A stretch of DNA of 23,910 nucleotides from JBKHHU01 sp046539045 (lineage in GTDB: Bacteria; Planctomycetota; Phycisphaerae; SM23-33), in contig JBKHHU010000030.1 in assembly GCA_046539045.1 (NCBI GenBank), positions 1-23,910 of the forward strand. Reading direction: 5' to 3'. The translations under genes were made by a program, and so were the position numbers. The notes under the pieces were generated by a model. It saw only the letters and a list, made by a program, of their open reading frames with translations. It was not told the origin of the DNA and did no database searches. Shown here piece after piece: positions 1-7,763 of this stretch; within the stretch, counting starts at the first letter, position 1, and each line of letters opens with the position of its first letter.

Positions 1-31
1 AATGGGACCACAACACTTGTAAAAGATCTAG

Positions 32-49
32 GAAATGCTCCAGCATTTC
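32..49. other. Short perfect hairpin in left-edge intergenic DNA
   Basis: A 7-bp perfect stem (GAAATGC with GCATTTC) closes a four-base loop. No T-run follows directly on either strand, so it is not a convincing terminator. The rest of positions 1-234 shows only a run of nine C at 118-126 and no supportable gene. Confidence 0.3.
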
Positions 50-234
50 GATAGACAATCCCTGTTACTAACCCACATTATTCACGAAGGTTGACCGTCA
101 GCGCATAGCAAAGGCCGCCCCCCCCCGTCGGGTTTGCTGCAAGATCCACCCGGAGGCGGGGAACGCGCGTTCAATGGGCTGCATCACCCCGGGACTCCCG
201 TCGCGGGCTCACGGCGCGGCGTTCTGGTGGTCGC

Positions 235-1074
235 TCATTTCGCGTCCACCTCGTCTCGCCAGGTCGCCTTCTCCGGCTGGTGATGCTCTTCCAGGTGTCC
301 GGTGGGGCTTCTCAGGGCGCCTTTCCGGTGCTGCTGTTTGAGGAATTTGCGTCGCAACCGTCTCCAGGGGTCGGTCAGTTTGCGGTGCAATGTATGCAGC
401 AGCCCGCGGCGGCGGGACAGTTGCTCCTCTTCCGGGCGAAGTTCGTGGCGTGCCAGGCGCCGCTTGTGCTTGTAGAGGTGGTAGATGTCCGCCCGCTGGA
501 AATACCGCACGGCCGTCCGGTTGACTTGTCGCAGGGGCGTCGGCCAGTCTTCCCGCAGGCGCAGCGAGATCTGGAAATCAACCAGCCACGGGTTTCCGTC
601 GGAGTCGGCGAGGATGTTGCTGCGCTTGTTGGCGTCGCCATAGCCGACCCCGCGCTGGTGGATTTGCCGGAAGATTTCCGCAAGCCGATCGAAGAACCCC
701 GGCGGGGGCGAATCGAGGTGGTCCAGCGGTTTGGCGTCGATGTACTCGATCGCGTAGGCGGTGCGGCTGAGCGTGCCCGCCCACCGCGGCACTCCTTCGG
801 TCCCGGTGAGCGTGCGGTAGATCGCCTGCTCGTGCTTGAGCATCGCCTCGGCATACCAGTCGCACGGGATCCCGCAGAACGGCTGGGTCCGTCCGAATTT
901 CACGACGATCTGCTCGAACGGTGCGTTGCTCTTGGTCCGATAGAGGCACGTGGCGGCGAAGAAATCGTGTTTGAACACGCCCTGGCGCCGATAGCTCGCG
1001 CCGCCGAGCGTGATCGTCTCCGGCACGTCCCCGGGCAGGGCGAAGAACTGCATGTTGGCGCGTCGCTTGGGCAT
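235..1074 (-). CDS. Small kinase-fold protein (WaaP/RIO-like), possibly divergent
   Basis: This 279-residue cytoplasmic protein looks like a lipopolysaccharide-kinase or RIO-type small kinase. Visible are a VVKFGR strand with a candidate ATP-binding Lys59, a helix with Glu82, a catalytic-loop-like YGDANKRSN with Asp147 and Asn153, and a metal-site-like DFQ at Asp166 in place of DFG. The usual HxD histidine is Tyr145-Gly146. The last 80 residues are very basic (RRLRRKF, KHKRR), which could contact membrane or nucleic acid. The start ATG lies three bases after the pyrF stop with no clear Shine-Dalgarno, so translation is probably coupled to pyrF; Met8 is an alternative start. The substrate is unknown. 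The kinase fold is likely; the activity is inferred from motifs only. Confidence 0.75.
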   Translation of the reverse strand: MPKRRANMQFFALPGDVPETITLGGASYRRQGVFKHDFFAATCLYRTKSNAPFEQIVVKFGRTQPFCGIPCDWYAEAMLKHEQAIYRTLTGTEGVPRWAGTLSRTAYAIEYIDAKPLDHLDSPPPGFFDRLAEIFRQIHQRGVGYGDANKRSNILADSDGNPWLVDFQISLRLREDWPTPLRQVNRTAVRYFQRADIYHLYKHKRRLARHELRPEEEQLSRRRGLLHTLHRKLTDPWRRLRRKFLKQQHRKGALRSPTGHLEEHHQPEKATWRDEVDAK

Positions 1075-1077
1075 GGT

Positions 1078-1968
1078 TTACGGCATCACAGCCGAGGCGA
1101 TTTCCTGTGCGAACAGCCGGGCCGCTTCGTGTATGGCGTCCGGCCAGGCGGTGAAGGCGTAGTCCTTGTTCGCGTGGGCGTAGATAACGGATCGGCTGGC
1201 GTTGACCAGCGCCCCGCTGCCGTCTTCCTTGTAGCCGGCGGCGCAGTCTTTTGCGGTGGCTCCCTGGGCGCCGTATCCGGGCACGAGGAACAACTGCTCG
1301 GGCATGAGACGGCGGAGTTCGGCTGCCTCTTCCGGCCAGGTCGCTCCGACCACCGCTCCGACGCAACTGTACCCGCTGTCGCTGAGGCAGTCGCTCCCGA
1401 CGCGTCCGACCATTTCGGCTACGTGTTTGTAGAGGGGCTTACCGGAATCGTCGCAGAAGTCTTGCACGCTTTTGGCTGAGGGATTGCTCGTGCGGACCAG
1501 CACGAACACGCCCTTGCCTTCGGCGCGGGCGATATCCACGAACGGGGCGATCCCGTCTTCGCCGAGATAGCCGTTGATGGTGATGAAGTCCGGCTTGTCC
1601 GGACCGGACAGGTGTGCCGCGGCGTACGCCTCTGCCGTGGAGCCGATATCGTTCCGCTTGACGTCCCCGATCACCAGGAGTCCCTTTTCGTGGGCCCGGG
1701 AGATGGTTTCGAAGTACAATTCCACGCCCGCGGGCCCGAGCACCTCGAAGTATGCGCTTTGCGGCTTGATCGCCGGGACCAGGCCCGCTACCTGATCCAC
1801 CACGGTGAAGCAGAACGTGCGGAACGCTTCAAGCGTCTGGGTGGGTGTGGGGTTGGAAGTCGTCAGTTCCGCGGGAAAGCGGTCGTATCGCGGGTCGATG
1901 CCCACGCAGACCGGCGAGCCGGTTTGAGCAATGGCGTCGGCGAGTTTGTCGGCAATGTGCTGCGGCAT
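1078..1968 (-). CDS. pyrF: Orotidine 5'-phosphate decarboxylase, type 2
   Basis: PyrF removes the carboxylate of OMP to give UMP, the last step of de novo pyrimidine synthesis. The 296-residue length and the GIDPR start of the barrel (Asp25) fit the longer type 2 group. The active-site signature GDVKRNDIGST is intact, with Asp102, Lys104 and Asp107 forming the family's charged catalytic network. The start at 1968 is supported by AAAGGA six bases upstream and by a promoter at 2012-2040. The kinase-like gene begins immediately after the stop, so the two are probably cotranscribed. A dCMP deaminase and a ribonucleotide reductase nearby make this a pyrimidine-rich neighbourhood. Confidence 0.95.
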   Translation of the reverse strand: MPQHIADKLADAIAQTGSPVCVGIDPRYDRFPAELTTSNPTPTQTLEAFRTFCFTVVDQVAGLVPAIKPQSAYFEVLGPAGVELYFETISRAHEKGLLVIGDVKRNDIGSTAEAYAAAHLSGPDKPDFITINGYLGEDGIAPFVDIARAEGKGVFVLVRTSNPSAKSVQDFCDDSGKPLYKHVAEMVGRVGSDCLSDSGYSCVGAVVGATWPEEAAELRRLMPEQLFLVPGYGAQGATAKDCAAGYKEDGSGALVNASRSVIYAHANKDYAFTAWPDAIHEAARLFAQEIASAVMP

Positions 1969-2011
1969 GGAAATCCTTTCTCAACGGGCCGGTGTCGGCA
2001 GGTCAGTGGCT

Positions 2012-2040
2012 GTTATACACAACCTGCCCGCCAATGAGAA
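2012..2040 (-). promoter_or_regulatory. Candidate sigma70-type promoter for pyrF
   Basis: Read on the minus strand, TTCTCA (2040-2035) is followed after exactly 17 bases by TATAAC (2017-2012). This gives a leader of about 40 bases before the pyrF start. The -10 matches consensus at five of six positions and the -35 at four of six. Confidence 0.5.
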
Positions 2041-2347
2041 GCCCGTCCGGCAGATCGGCGCAACCGGTTTGCCGCCGGCCCGTTCAAATAACCGCCTCCG
2101 GGTGCTGTGCTTGGGGGGAAGTCTTCTTGTCCCGAGTTGCCGATCGGCAAGCGGTGATTATGCGAACAGCGAGATTCCATAGAGGTAAACGGTCCCGGTG
2201 GGCAGGGGCCGTGCTGTGCGCTCTGGTGAAACTACCGGACCTGACCGTCTCGGCGGGAGCGCAGGTCAAACTCGGCGCCCCTGACCAGGCCGACAGCGCC
2301 CGGCTGATTTCCGCACGCAGGCGGGGCTGGCCGACCGATCAACCGCG
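2041..2347. other. Intergenic region between the GH2 gene and the pyrF promoter
   Basis: I see no convincing gene here. Short open frames exist on both strands but lack ribosome binding sites and recognisable domains. No hairpin with a T-run follows the GH2 gene, so readthrough toward pyrF is possible. Confidence 0.4.
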
Positions 2348-4129
2348 TCAGAAGCTCTCCGGTGTTTTGCCGAAGACCTTCGCGATGCGTTCCATGTCGA
2401 ATTTGGTGGTCCGGTCGTAGTTGTAGATGCCGTTCTGCTCCTGCTCGACGTCCGTCAGCTGGGTGTAGCAGTACCCGCAGATGTGCGGGAAGCTCAGCAC
2501 CACGTCGACCAGTCCCTCCAGCCGCTCGTGGAACTGCTCCAGGGTTTCCGGTTCGTCGCCGTAGCCCCAGGAGCCCTCCGCCGAGCCGCGACGCTCCTCG
2601 GGCACCCACTTGATCCCGCCGAACTCGTCGATCAGGTACGGCTGGCCGTCGTATTCCGGTTCCTTCTGCGCGCGGCAGCGGAACACGCCGGCGTCGTCGG
2701 GCGTCAGTTGATCGCGCAGCTTCTCCGGGTCCTGGTAGTAGTCGTGGACCGTCCAGAGATCGGTCTTGACGTGAATCCACCCGCTGGCGTCGTTGATCGG
2801 CCGGGTCGGGTCCAGCTGCCGCGTCAGATCGTAGACCATGCGGTGATAGCGGCGATGCATTTCCAGGTCGGCTGCGTGGGTTTCGTTCAGCGGGGTCCAG
2901 GCGATGATCGACGGATGATTCCGGTCGCGTCGGACGACCTCCCGCCACTCGTCGATCAGGTTCAGGATGCTCATGGATACCGTCGGGTCAGGCCGGCTCC
3001 GCGCCATGGAGTGTACGCCGATGCCCCAGTCGGCAAACTCGCCCCACGTCAGGTAGCCCAGCTTGTCCGCCCAGTAGTGGAAACGCTCCTCGAAGACCTT
3101 CTGGTGGAGACGCGCCCCGTTGAACCCCGCTGCCATCGACAGCTCGATATCCCGCCTGAGCGCCGCGTCGCTCGCCGCCGTCCAGATACCGTCCGGGTAG
3201 AAGCCCTGGTCCAGCACCAGTCGCAGGTAGATCGGCTCGTTGTTCAGGAAGATGCGGTTGCCCTCGACATGCACCTTCCGCAGGCCCGCGTAGCTTCGGA
3301 CGGAGTCGACCGCTTGGCCCTCGGCGTTGATGACGTCCAGTTCGATGTCGTAAAGGAACGGATCGTCCGGACTCCACGGCCGGGCGTCGGCGACGTTGAG
3401 CGTCAGTGGGCCCAGCTGACCTGCGGGGACGGTCTGCTCGTCCACGGCCTGGCCGTCGGACAGGAGCCTGGCCCGCAACGTATACCCGCGGGGCGTGCTG
3501 TGGTAGGTCGGCGTGAGGATGAACCGCGAGCCGTCCAGATCCGGTACGATGTGCAGGTGCTCGATCCCGGCAGGGTCGACCGCCTCCATCCACACCGTCT
3601 GCCAGATGCCGGTCACCCGCGTATAGTGACAGCCGTGCGATGCGTAAAGCTTCGACTGCTTGCCGACCGGCTGATTCCCGCTGCGGACGTCGTCGAACAC
3701 CCGCACCACCAGGTTATGCTCCGAGCCGGGCGTGACCTGCCGCGTCAGATCGAACCAGAAGCTGCTGCTCCCGCCGTAGTGCACGCCGACGCTCACCCCG
3801 TCCAGGAACGCCTCGCACTCGAAGTCGACGGCTCCGAAGTGCAGCAGCACCCGCCTGCCTTCCCACTCGCGCGGGATCGCGATCGACCGCTGGTACCAGA
3901 CGCTGTCGCAGAAGTCCGTCCTGCCGATTCCAGACAGCTCGCTCTCCGGGCAGAACGGGACGTTGATCCACTCTTCCAGGCCGGTGCTTTTGTGCAGGTT
4001 GCGGGCCGTGCCGCTGCTGCCCGGGTCGAATTCAAAACTCCAGCGGCCGTTCAGATTCTGCCACGCCTCGCGCACCAGCTGAGGCCGGGGGTATTCGGGG
4101 CGGAGAAGGTTTACTGCGTCCATCGCCAT
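2348..4129 (-). CDS. Glycoside hydrolase family 2 (beta-galactosidase/beta-glucuronidase type)
   Basis: A 593-residue retaining glycosidase of family GH2. The order is a jelly-roll sugar-binding domain (about 20-185, with GIWQTVW at 174-180), an immunoglobulin-like sandwich (about 186-285) and a TIM barrel (about 286-593). The acid/base is Glu416 in WTPLNETHA, and the nucleophile is probably Glu502 in YLIDEFGG. There is no signal peptide, so it acts in the cytoplasm on imported glycosides. The open frame extends 99 codons further upstream into the deaminase gene, but the start at 4129 has GAGAGGA just before it and begins the recognisable GH2 sequence. It lies 32 bases behind the deaminase gene on the same strand. 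Substrate (galactoside, glucuronide or other) cannot be read from motifs. Confidence 0.9.
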   Translation of the reverse strand: MAMDAVNLLRPEYPRPQLVREAWQNLNGRWSFEFDPGSSGTARNLHKSTGLEEWINVPFCPESELSGIGRTDFCDSVWYQRSIAIPREWEGRRVLLHFGAVDFECEAFLDGVSVGVHYGGSSSFWFDLTRQVTPGSEHNLVVRVFDDVRSGNQPVGKQSKLYASHGCHYTRVTGIWQTVWMEAVDPAGIEHLHIVPDLDGSRFILTPTYHSTPRGYTLRARLLSDGQAVDEQTVPAGQLGPLTLNVADARPWSPDDPFLYDIELDVINAEGQAVDSVRSYAGLRKVHVEGNRIFLNNEPIYLRLVLDQGFYPDGIWTAASDAALRRDIELSMAAGFNGARLHQKVFEERFHYWADKLGYLTWGEFADWGIGVHSMARSRPDPTVSMSILNLIDEWREVVRRDRNHPSIIAWTPLNETHAADLEMHRRYHRMVYDLTRQLDPTRPINDASGWIHVKTDLWTVHDYYQDPEKLRDQLTPDDAGVFRCRAQKEPEYDGQPYLIDEFGGIKWVPEERRGSAEGSWGYGDEPETLEQFHERLEGLVDVVLSFPHICGYCYTQLTDVEQEQNGIYNYDRTTKFDMERIAKVFGKTPESF

Positions 4130-4161
4130 TTGTCCTCTCGTTTCTGATGGTGGCGGGAAGC

Positions 4162-4686
4162 TCAGCCGCGTTGGTTGTCGTACTGTTCGGTTTCTTCGCT
4201 GATGAAGACGAGTTCCACGCCGACCTGTTTGAACATCGCTTCGCTTTCGGACCCGGCGTGGTATTTCCGTCGGCAGACCACCCGCCGGATGCCGCAACTG
4301 ATGATCAGCATCGCACAGGCCCGGCAGGGGGTCATACGGCAGTAAAGCGTCGCTCCGTCGATGGAGATCCCGAGCTTTGCTGCCTGGCAGATGGCGTTCT
4401 GCTCGGCGTGGATGGTCCGCATGCAATGCTGGGTGATGTTGCCGTCTTCGTGGACGAGCTTCTTCATCTGGTGCCCCACGTCATCGCAGTGCGGCATTCC
4501 CGGGGGCGATCCGACATACCCGGTGACCAGGATCTGCTTTCCGCGGGCGATCACGCACCCGCTCCTGCCGCGGTTGCAGGTGGCCCGCTTGGCGACGGCC
4601 TCGGCCACCTCCATGAAATACTCATCCCACGACGGCCGGACGTATCCGGTCGGCTCGGCGGCAGGTCGATTGTCGTGATCGCTCAT
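4162..4686 (-). CDS. dCMP deaminase (zinc cytidine/deoxycytidylate deaminase family)
   Basis: The 174-residue protein converts dCMP to dUMP, the precursor for thymidylate synthesis. The zinc site is complete: His93 and Glu95 in TIHAEQNAI, then Cys121 and Cys124 in TPCRACA. An inserted segment with GMPHCDD and VHEDGNITQHC before the HAE motif is typical of dCMP deaminases of the ComEB type and argues against a tRNA or cytidine deaminase. The start at 4686 is chosen because the family domain begins about 18 residues later; the Shine-Dalgarno is weak (GCGAGA). The frame stays open upstream to 5211 across the riboswitch, which is not credible coding sequence. It is divergent from nrdD, so the two could share control of deoxynucleotide supply. 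Confidence 0.9.
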   Translation of the reverse strand: MSDHDNRPAAEPTGYVRPSWDEYFMEVAEAVAKRATCNRGRSGCVIARGKQILVTGYVGSPPGMPHCDDVGHQMKKLVHEDGNITQHCMRTIHAEQNAICQAAKLGISIDGATLYCRMTPCRACAMLIISCGIRRVVCRRKYHAGSESEAMFKQVGVELVFISEETEQYDNQRG

Positions 4687-4737
4687 CGGAATCTCGCTTG
4701 TATTGCGGGAACAGGCGGCAGGGGAATCGTGGGAGTT

Positions 4738-4766
4738 ACAGTACGCCTCGGGCCGGAGGTATGCAA
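4738..4766 (-). promoter_or_regulatory. Possible promoter for the dCMP deaminase gene
   Basis: On the minus strand TTGCAT (4766-4761) precedes TACTGT (4743-4738) with a 17-base spacer, about 50 bases before the deaminase start. Each hexamer matches consensus at only three of six positions, so this is tentative. Confidence 0.35.
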
Positions 4767-4934
4767 GATTCCGCCCCGGTTTCTCTGCGGTGGGAACCTG
4801 CCCTTGCGGCGGGACTCTGGAAGGCGATTTGGGCGCGCCCGGAAGGAGCCAACAGCTACTCACGGCTGGAAGATAGGCCATATCATGGTGTTGCATTGAT
4901 TTGTCCGATTTTCGCAAAACTTCATCATTTGGTG

Positions 4935-4963
4935 TTGGAGAGGGCGGGCGAACGCTATATATT
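4935..4963 (+). promoter_or_regulatory. Sigma70-type promoter for riboswitch and nrdD
   Basis: TTGGAG (4935-4940), a 17-base spacer and TATATT (4958-4963) make a near-consensus promoter. The predicted start near 4970 falls exactly at the 5' edge of the cobalamin riboswitch. Confidence 0.75.
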
Positions 4964-4971
4964 GGGTCTTG

Positions 4972-5155
4972 TTGTCGGTGCCCCACAATGTGGGGCCCAG
5001 AAGGGAACCCGGTGAGAATCCGGGGCTGCCCCGCAGCGGTGAGTGGTAACGAACCCGCAAAACGCACTATCTTCCTGGCGGGGAGATGGGAAGCGGCGGA
5101 AGTAGGATCGAGCGAAGCGGCTGGACGGACCACAAGCCCGAAGACCTGCCGGCGA
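4972..5155 (+). promoter_or_regulatory. Cobalamin (B12) riboswitch upstream of nrdD
   Basis: The conserved aptamer elements appear in order: GGTGCC, then AGAAGGGAA, GGTGAGAATCC, GCTGCCCCGCAGC, and the 3' element GAAGACCTGCC. A closing P1 helix can be drawn between 4972-4978 and 5149-5155 (seven pairs, two of them G-U). The hairpin at 4980-4993 (CCCCACAATGTGGGG) is a peripheral arm. The aptamer is followed within two bases by an intrinsic terminator, so B12 binding is expected to stop transcription before nrdD. B12 control of B12-independent ribonucleotide reductases is known in other bacteria. Confidence 0.93.
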
Positions 5156-5156
5156 C

Positions 5157-5177
5157 CCGCGCCCAGCGCGGTTTTTT
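5157..5177 (+). terminator. Intrinsic terminator, expression platform of the B12 riboswitch
   Basis: A 6-bp GC stem (CCGCGC with GCGCGG, loop CCA) is followed directly by six T. It abuts the 3' strand of the riboswitch P1 helix, so folding of the aptamer and of the terminator are probably linked. Confidence 0.85.
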
Positions 5178-5423
5178 GGCCCGGACCTCGCGGGAAGGTC
5201 GGCCGAAGCATGGTGACCTGATAGCGCCTTCGGGCGTATCGCGGGGTTGCTCATGTCATGGCTTCGGCGTTTCCGGCGAAGCAGGAATCGGGGCGGGTGG
5301 CGACACGTCGCCCCATTGCGGTTCGGTGTCCTATCTTTGTCAATCTGTGATTGCCAGTTGTTGCTCGTGCAGGCCGCTGCGCGCCGGGAGTGAACCCGGC
5401 AGGCCCCAAAGGGAGTTGGACCC
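5178..5423 (+). other. Leader between riboswitch terminator and nrdD
   Basis: This 246-base untranslated stretch is long for a leader that already carries its terminator. It ends with a 6-bp hairpin at 5383-5400 (GCCGGG with CCCGGC, loop AGTGAA), ten bases before the Shine-Dalgarno GGGAG at 5411-5415. I recognise no second aptamer and no gene. Confidence 0.4.
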
Positions 5424-7511
5424 ATGTTTGAACGGATTCGAAAGCGGGACGGTAGCGTCGTCGCCTTCATGCCCGATAAAATCACCCTCGCGATCTACAA
5501 AGCCGCCTGCGCCTGCGGAGGCAAGGACTTTTCCAAGGCAGAGCAGTTGACCGCCGAGGTGCTGGAGATCGCCTCCGATCGCTACGGTGACTCGATTCCG
5601 GAAGTGGAAGACCTCCAGGACCTGGTGGAAAAGGTCCTGATCGAGAACGGCCACGCCCGCACGGCCAAGGCGTTCATCCTCTATCGCGAGAAGCGCCGCA
5701 GCGCCCGTCGCCAGAATGCGTTGATCGGCGCGACGATCGACATGTTCAGCGAATACCTTGACGACAAGGACTGGCAGATCAAGGAAAACGCGAACATGCA
5801 GCGGTCGGTCAACGGCCTGAACAACTACGTTCGCGAGTTCTTCACGAAGAACTACTGGCTGCACGAGGTGTACCCCGAAGAGGTGCGGCACGTCCACGAA
5901 TCCGGCGACGCGCACATTCATGATCTCGGGTTTCTCGGCCCGTACTGTGCCGGCTGGGACCTTCGCCAGCTGCTGATGGAAGGCTTCGGCGGCGTGCCGG
6001 GCAAAGTGGAATCCAAACCCGCGCGTCACCTGCGGAGCTTCCTCGGTCAGGTCGTCAACAGCACGTTCACCACCCAGGGCGAGACCGCCGGGGCCCAGGC
6101 CTGGAGCAGCTTCGACACCTACTGCGCCCCGTTCATCCGCCGCGACGGGATGACCTACGAACAGGTCAAGCAGTGCCTGCAGGAGTTCATCTTCAATCTG
6201 AACGTGCCGACCCGTGTGGGCTTCCAGTGCCCGTTCAGCAATCTGACTTTCGACCTGACCGTCCCGAGCACGCTCAAAGACCAGGCCGTCATCATCGGCG
6301 GAGAAGTCGGCTTCGGCAACTACGGCGACTACCAGGCGGAGATGGACCTGTTCAACCAGGCCTTCTGCGACGCGATGGCCGAGGGCGACCTGAAAGGCCG
6401 CGTGTTCACGTTCCCGATTCCGACGATCAACCTGACGCGTGACTTCGACTGGGATTCCCCGGCGTTCAACGCGTTCATGAAGATCACCGCCAAGTACGGG
6501 ATTCCCTACTTCGCCAACTATGTCAACAGTGATCTGAACCCGGAAGACGCGGTCAGCATGTGCTGCCGGTTGCGCCTGGATACCAAGGAGCTTCGCAAGC
6601 GTGGAGGCGGGTTGTTCGGCTCGAACCCGTTGACCGGTTCGGTCGGCGTGGTGACGATCAACCTGCCGCGGATCGGCTACCGGGCAACGAGCAAGGACGA
6701 CTTCAAGCGGCGTCTGCGCGGATTGATGGACGTCGGGAAGACCTCGCTGGAGATCAAGCGGAAGGTTGTCGAGAAGCACACGGAAAACGGCCTGTATCCG
6801 TATTCGGCCCATTACCTGCGGAACGTCAAGGCCCGCACCGGGGAGTATTGGCACAACCATTTCGCCACGATCGGCCTGGTGGGCATGAACGAGGCGCTGC
6901 AGAACTTCCTCGGCAAGACGGTGGCCGAGCCGGAAGGCAACGATTTCGCCGTGGAGATCATGAACTTCATGCGAGACGTGCTGGCCGAGTACCAGGAAGA
7001 AACCGGCCACGTGTACAACCTCGAAGCCACGCCCGCAGAAGGCACCGCCTACCGACTTGCCAAGCTGGATCGCGAACGGTACCCGGACATCATCACCGCC
7101 GGGCAGGACGTGCCGTACTACAGCAACTCCACCCAACTGCCGGTCGGGTACACCGACGACGTGTTCGAGGCCATCGACCTGCAGGACGAGCTGCAGGCCC
7201 TGTACACCGGCGGGACGGTGTTGCACCTGTATCTCGGCGAGACGATCGACGATCCGGAGCTGTGCAAAACCATGCTGCAGCGGATCGTCAAGCGGTACAA
7301 GCTGCCGTATGTGTCGGTGACGCCGACCTTCAGCATCTGCCACGAACACGGCTACCTGCCCGGCGAGCAGTTCACCTGCCCCGAATGCGGCGACGAAACG
7401 GAAGTCTGGTCGCGCGTGACGGGCTATCTCCGCCCGGTGCAGAACTACAACAAGGGCAAGAAAGCCGAATACTTCGACCGCCGCAAATACGCCCTGCCCG
7501 AAGTGGTGTAA
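5424..7511 (+). CDS. nrdD: Anaerobic (class III) ribonucleoside-triphosphate reductase
   Basis: NrdD reduces ribonucleoside triphosphates to deoxynucleotides without oxygen, using a glycyl radical installed by NrdG. The 695 residues begin with an ATP-cone regulatory domain (about 2-92, starting RKRDGSVVAF). The ten-stranded barrel carries the SMCCRLRLD loop with Cys380 and Cys381, one of which is the likely thiyl-radical cysteine. The glycyl radical is Gly667 in RVTGYLRP. Before it lies a zinc module with Cys639, His642 (or His640), Cys652 and Cys655, where many family members have four cysteines. The start has GGGAG eight bases upstream. It lies under a B12 riboswitch and is followed by nrdG. 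The oxygen-sensitive radical chemistry implies anaerobic growth. Confidence 0.97.
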   Translation: MFERIRKRDGSVVAFMPDKITLAIYKAACACGGKDFSKAEQLTAEVLEIASDRYGDSIPEVEDLQDLVEKVLIENGHARTAKAFILYREKRRSARRQNALIGATIDMFSEYLDDKDWQIKENANMQRSVNGLNNYVREFFTKNYWLHEVYPEEVRHVHESGDAHIHDLGFLGPYCAGWDLRQLLMEGFGGVPGKVESKPARHLRSFLGQVVNSTFTTQGETAGAQAWSSFDTYCAPFIRRDGMTYEQVKQCLQEFIFNLNVPTRVGFQCPFSNLTFDLTVPSTLKDQAVIIGGEVGFGNYGDYQAEMDLFNQAFCDAMAEGDLKGRVFTFPIPTINLTRDFDWDSPAFNAFMKITAKYGIPYFANYVNSDLNPEDAVSMCCRLRLDTKELRKRGGGLFGSNPLTGSVGVVTINLPRIGYRATSKDDFKRRLRGLMDVGKTSLEIKRKVVEKHTENGLYPYSAHYLRNVKARTGEYWHNHFATIGLVGMNEALQNFLGKTVAEPEGNDFAVEIMNFMRDVLAEYQEETGHVYNLEATPAEGTAYRLAKLDRERYPDIITAGQDVPYYSNSTQLPVGYTDDVFEAIDLQDELQALYTGGTVLHLYLGETIDDPELCKTMLQRIVKRYKLPYVSVTPTFSICHEHGYLPGEQFTCPECGDETEVWSRVTGYLRPVQNYNKGKKAEYFDRRKYALPEVV

Positions 7512-7667
7512 CCCCGGACGGACCACGGTTGGTGGGTCTCCTGACCCATCAACGGGTACGTAGTGGTGTAACCGTCGTCGGTTGGTGGGTCTCCCGACCC
7601 ACCAACGGGTACGAAGTGGTGTAACCGTCGGCGGTTGGTGGGTCTTCTGACCCATCAACCGATAAAG
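7500..7667 (+). repeat. Three tandem stem-loop repeats between nrdD and nrdG
   Basis: Three units begin at 7500, 7560 and 7613, each opening with G(A/T)AGTGGTGTAACC. The first opening is the last codons and stop of nrdD. Each carries an 11-bp stem GTTGGTGGGTC paired with GACCCAYCAAC (7528-7553, 7581-7606, 7634-7659) around loops TCCT, TCCC and TTCT. Unit two has a G-C pair where units one and three have G-U, so pairing is kept. No T-run follows, so these look like RNA-stabilising or processing hairpins, or copies of a small palindromic element. Confidence 0.85.
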
Positions 7668-7763
7668 ATGCCGTAAGAGCACCGATGGCAGGCCGAAAGC
7701 CCGCCATCCGAAGCGGACGCAACAGACAACTTCACGGATGATGTATCGGCACGGAGGCCGACC

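Noticed and set aside
280..1479. Long plus-strand open frames opposite pyrF and the kinase-like gene, and similar frames opposite most genes
   Set aside because: They are antisense shadows in GC-rich DNA. The opposite strands carry proteins with clear family motifs, and the shadows have odd composition and no ribosome binding sites.
2081..2090. GTTCAAAT resembling a tRNA T-loop
   Set aside because: The flanking bases do not form a T stem, and no anticodon or acceptor stem can be drawn around it.
4690..5211. Upstream extension of the dCMP deaminase frame
   Set aside because: It crosses the nrdD promoter, the riboswitch and the terminator, and has no family similarity.
5326..5342. Possible NrdR box (TGTCCTATCTTTGT) before nrdD
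   Set aside because: Only a loose resemblance to the 16-base NrdR consensus, and the second half-site needed for a tandem pair is not visible.
7500..7667. CRISPR array
   Set aside because: Only three units, with imperfect repeats, no distinct spacers and no cas genes; the units share a hairpin along most of their length.
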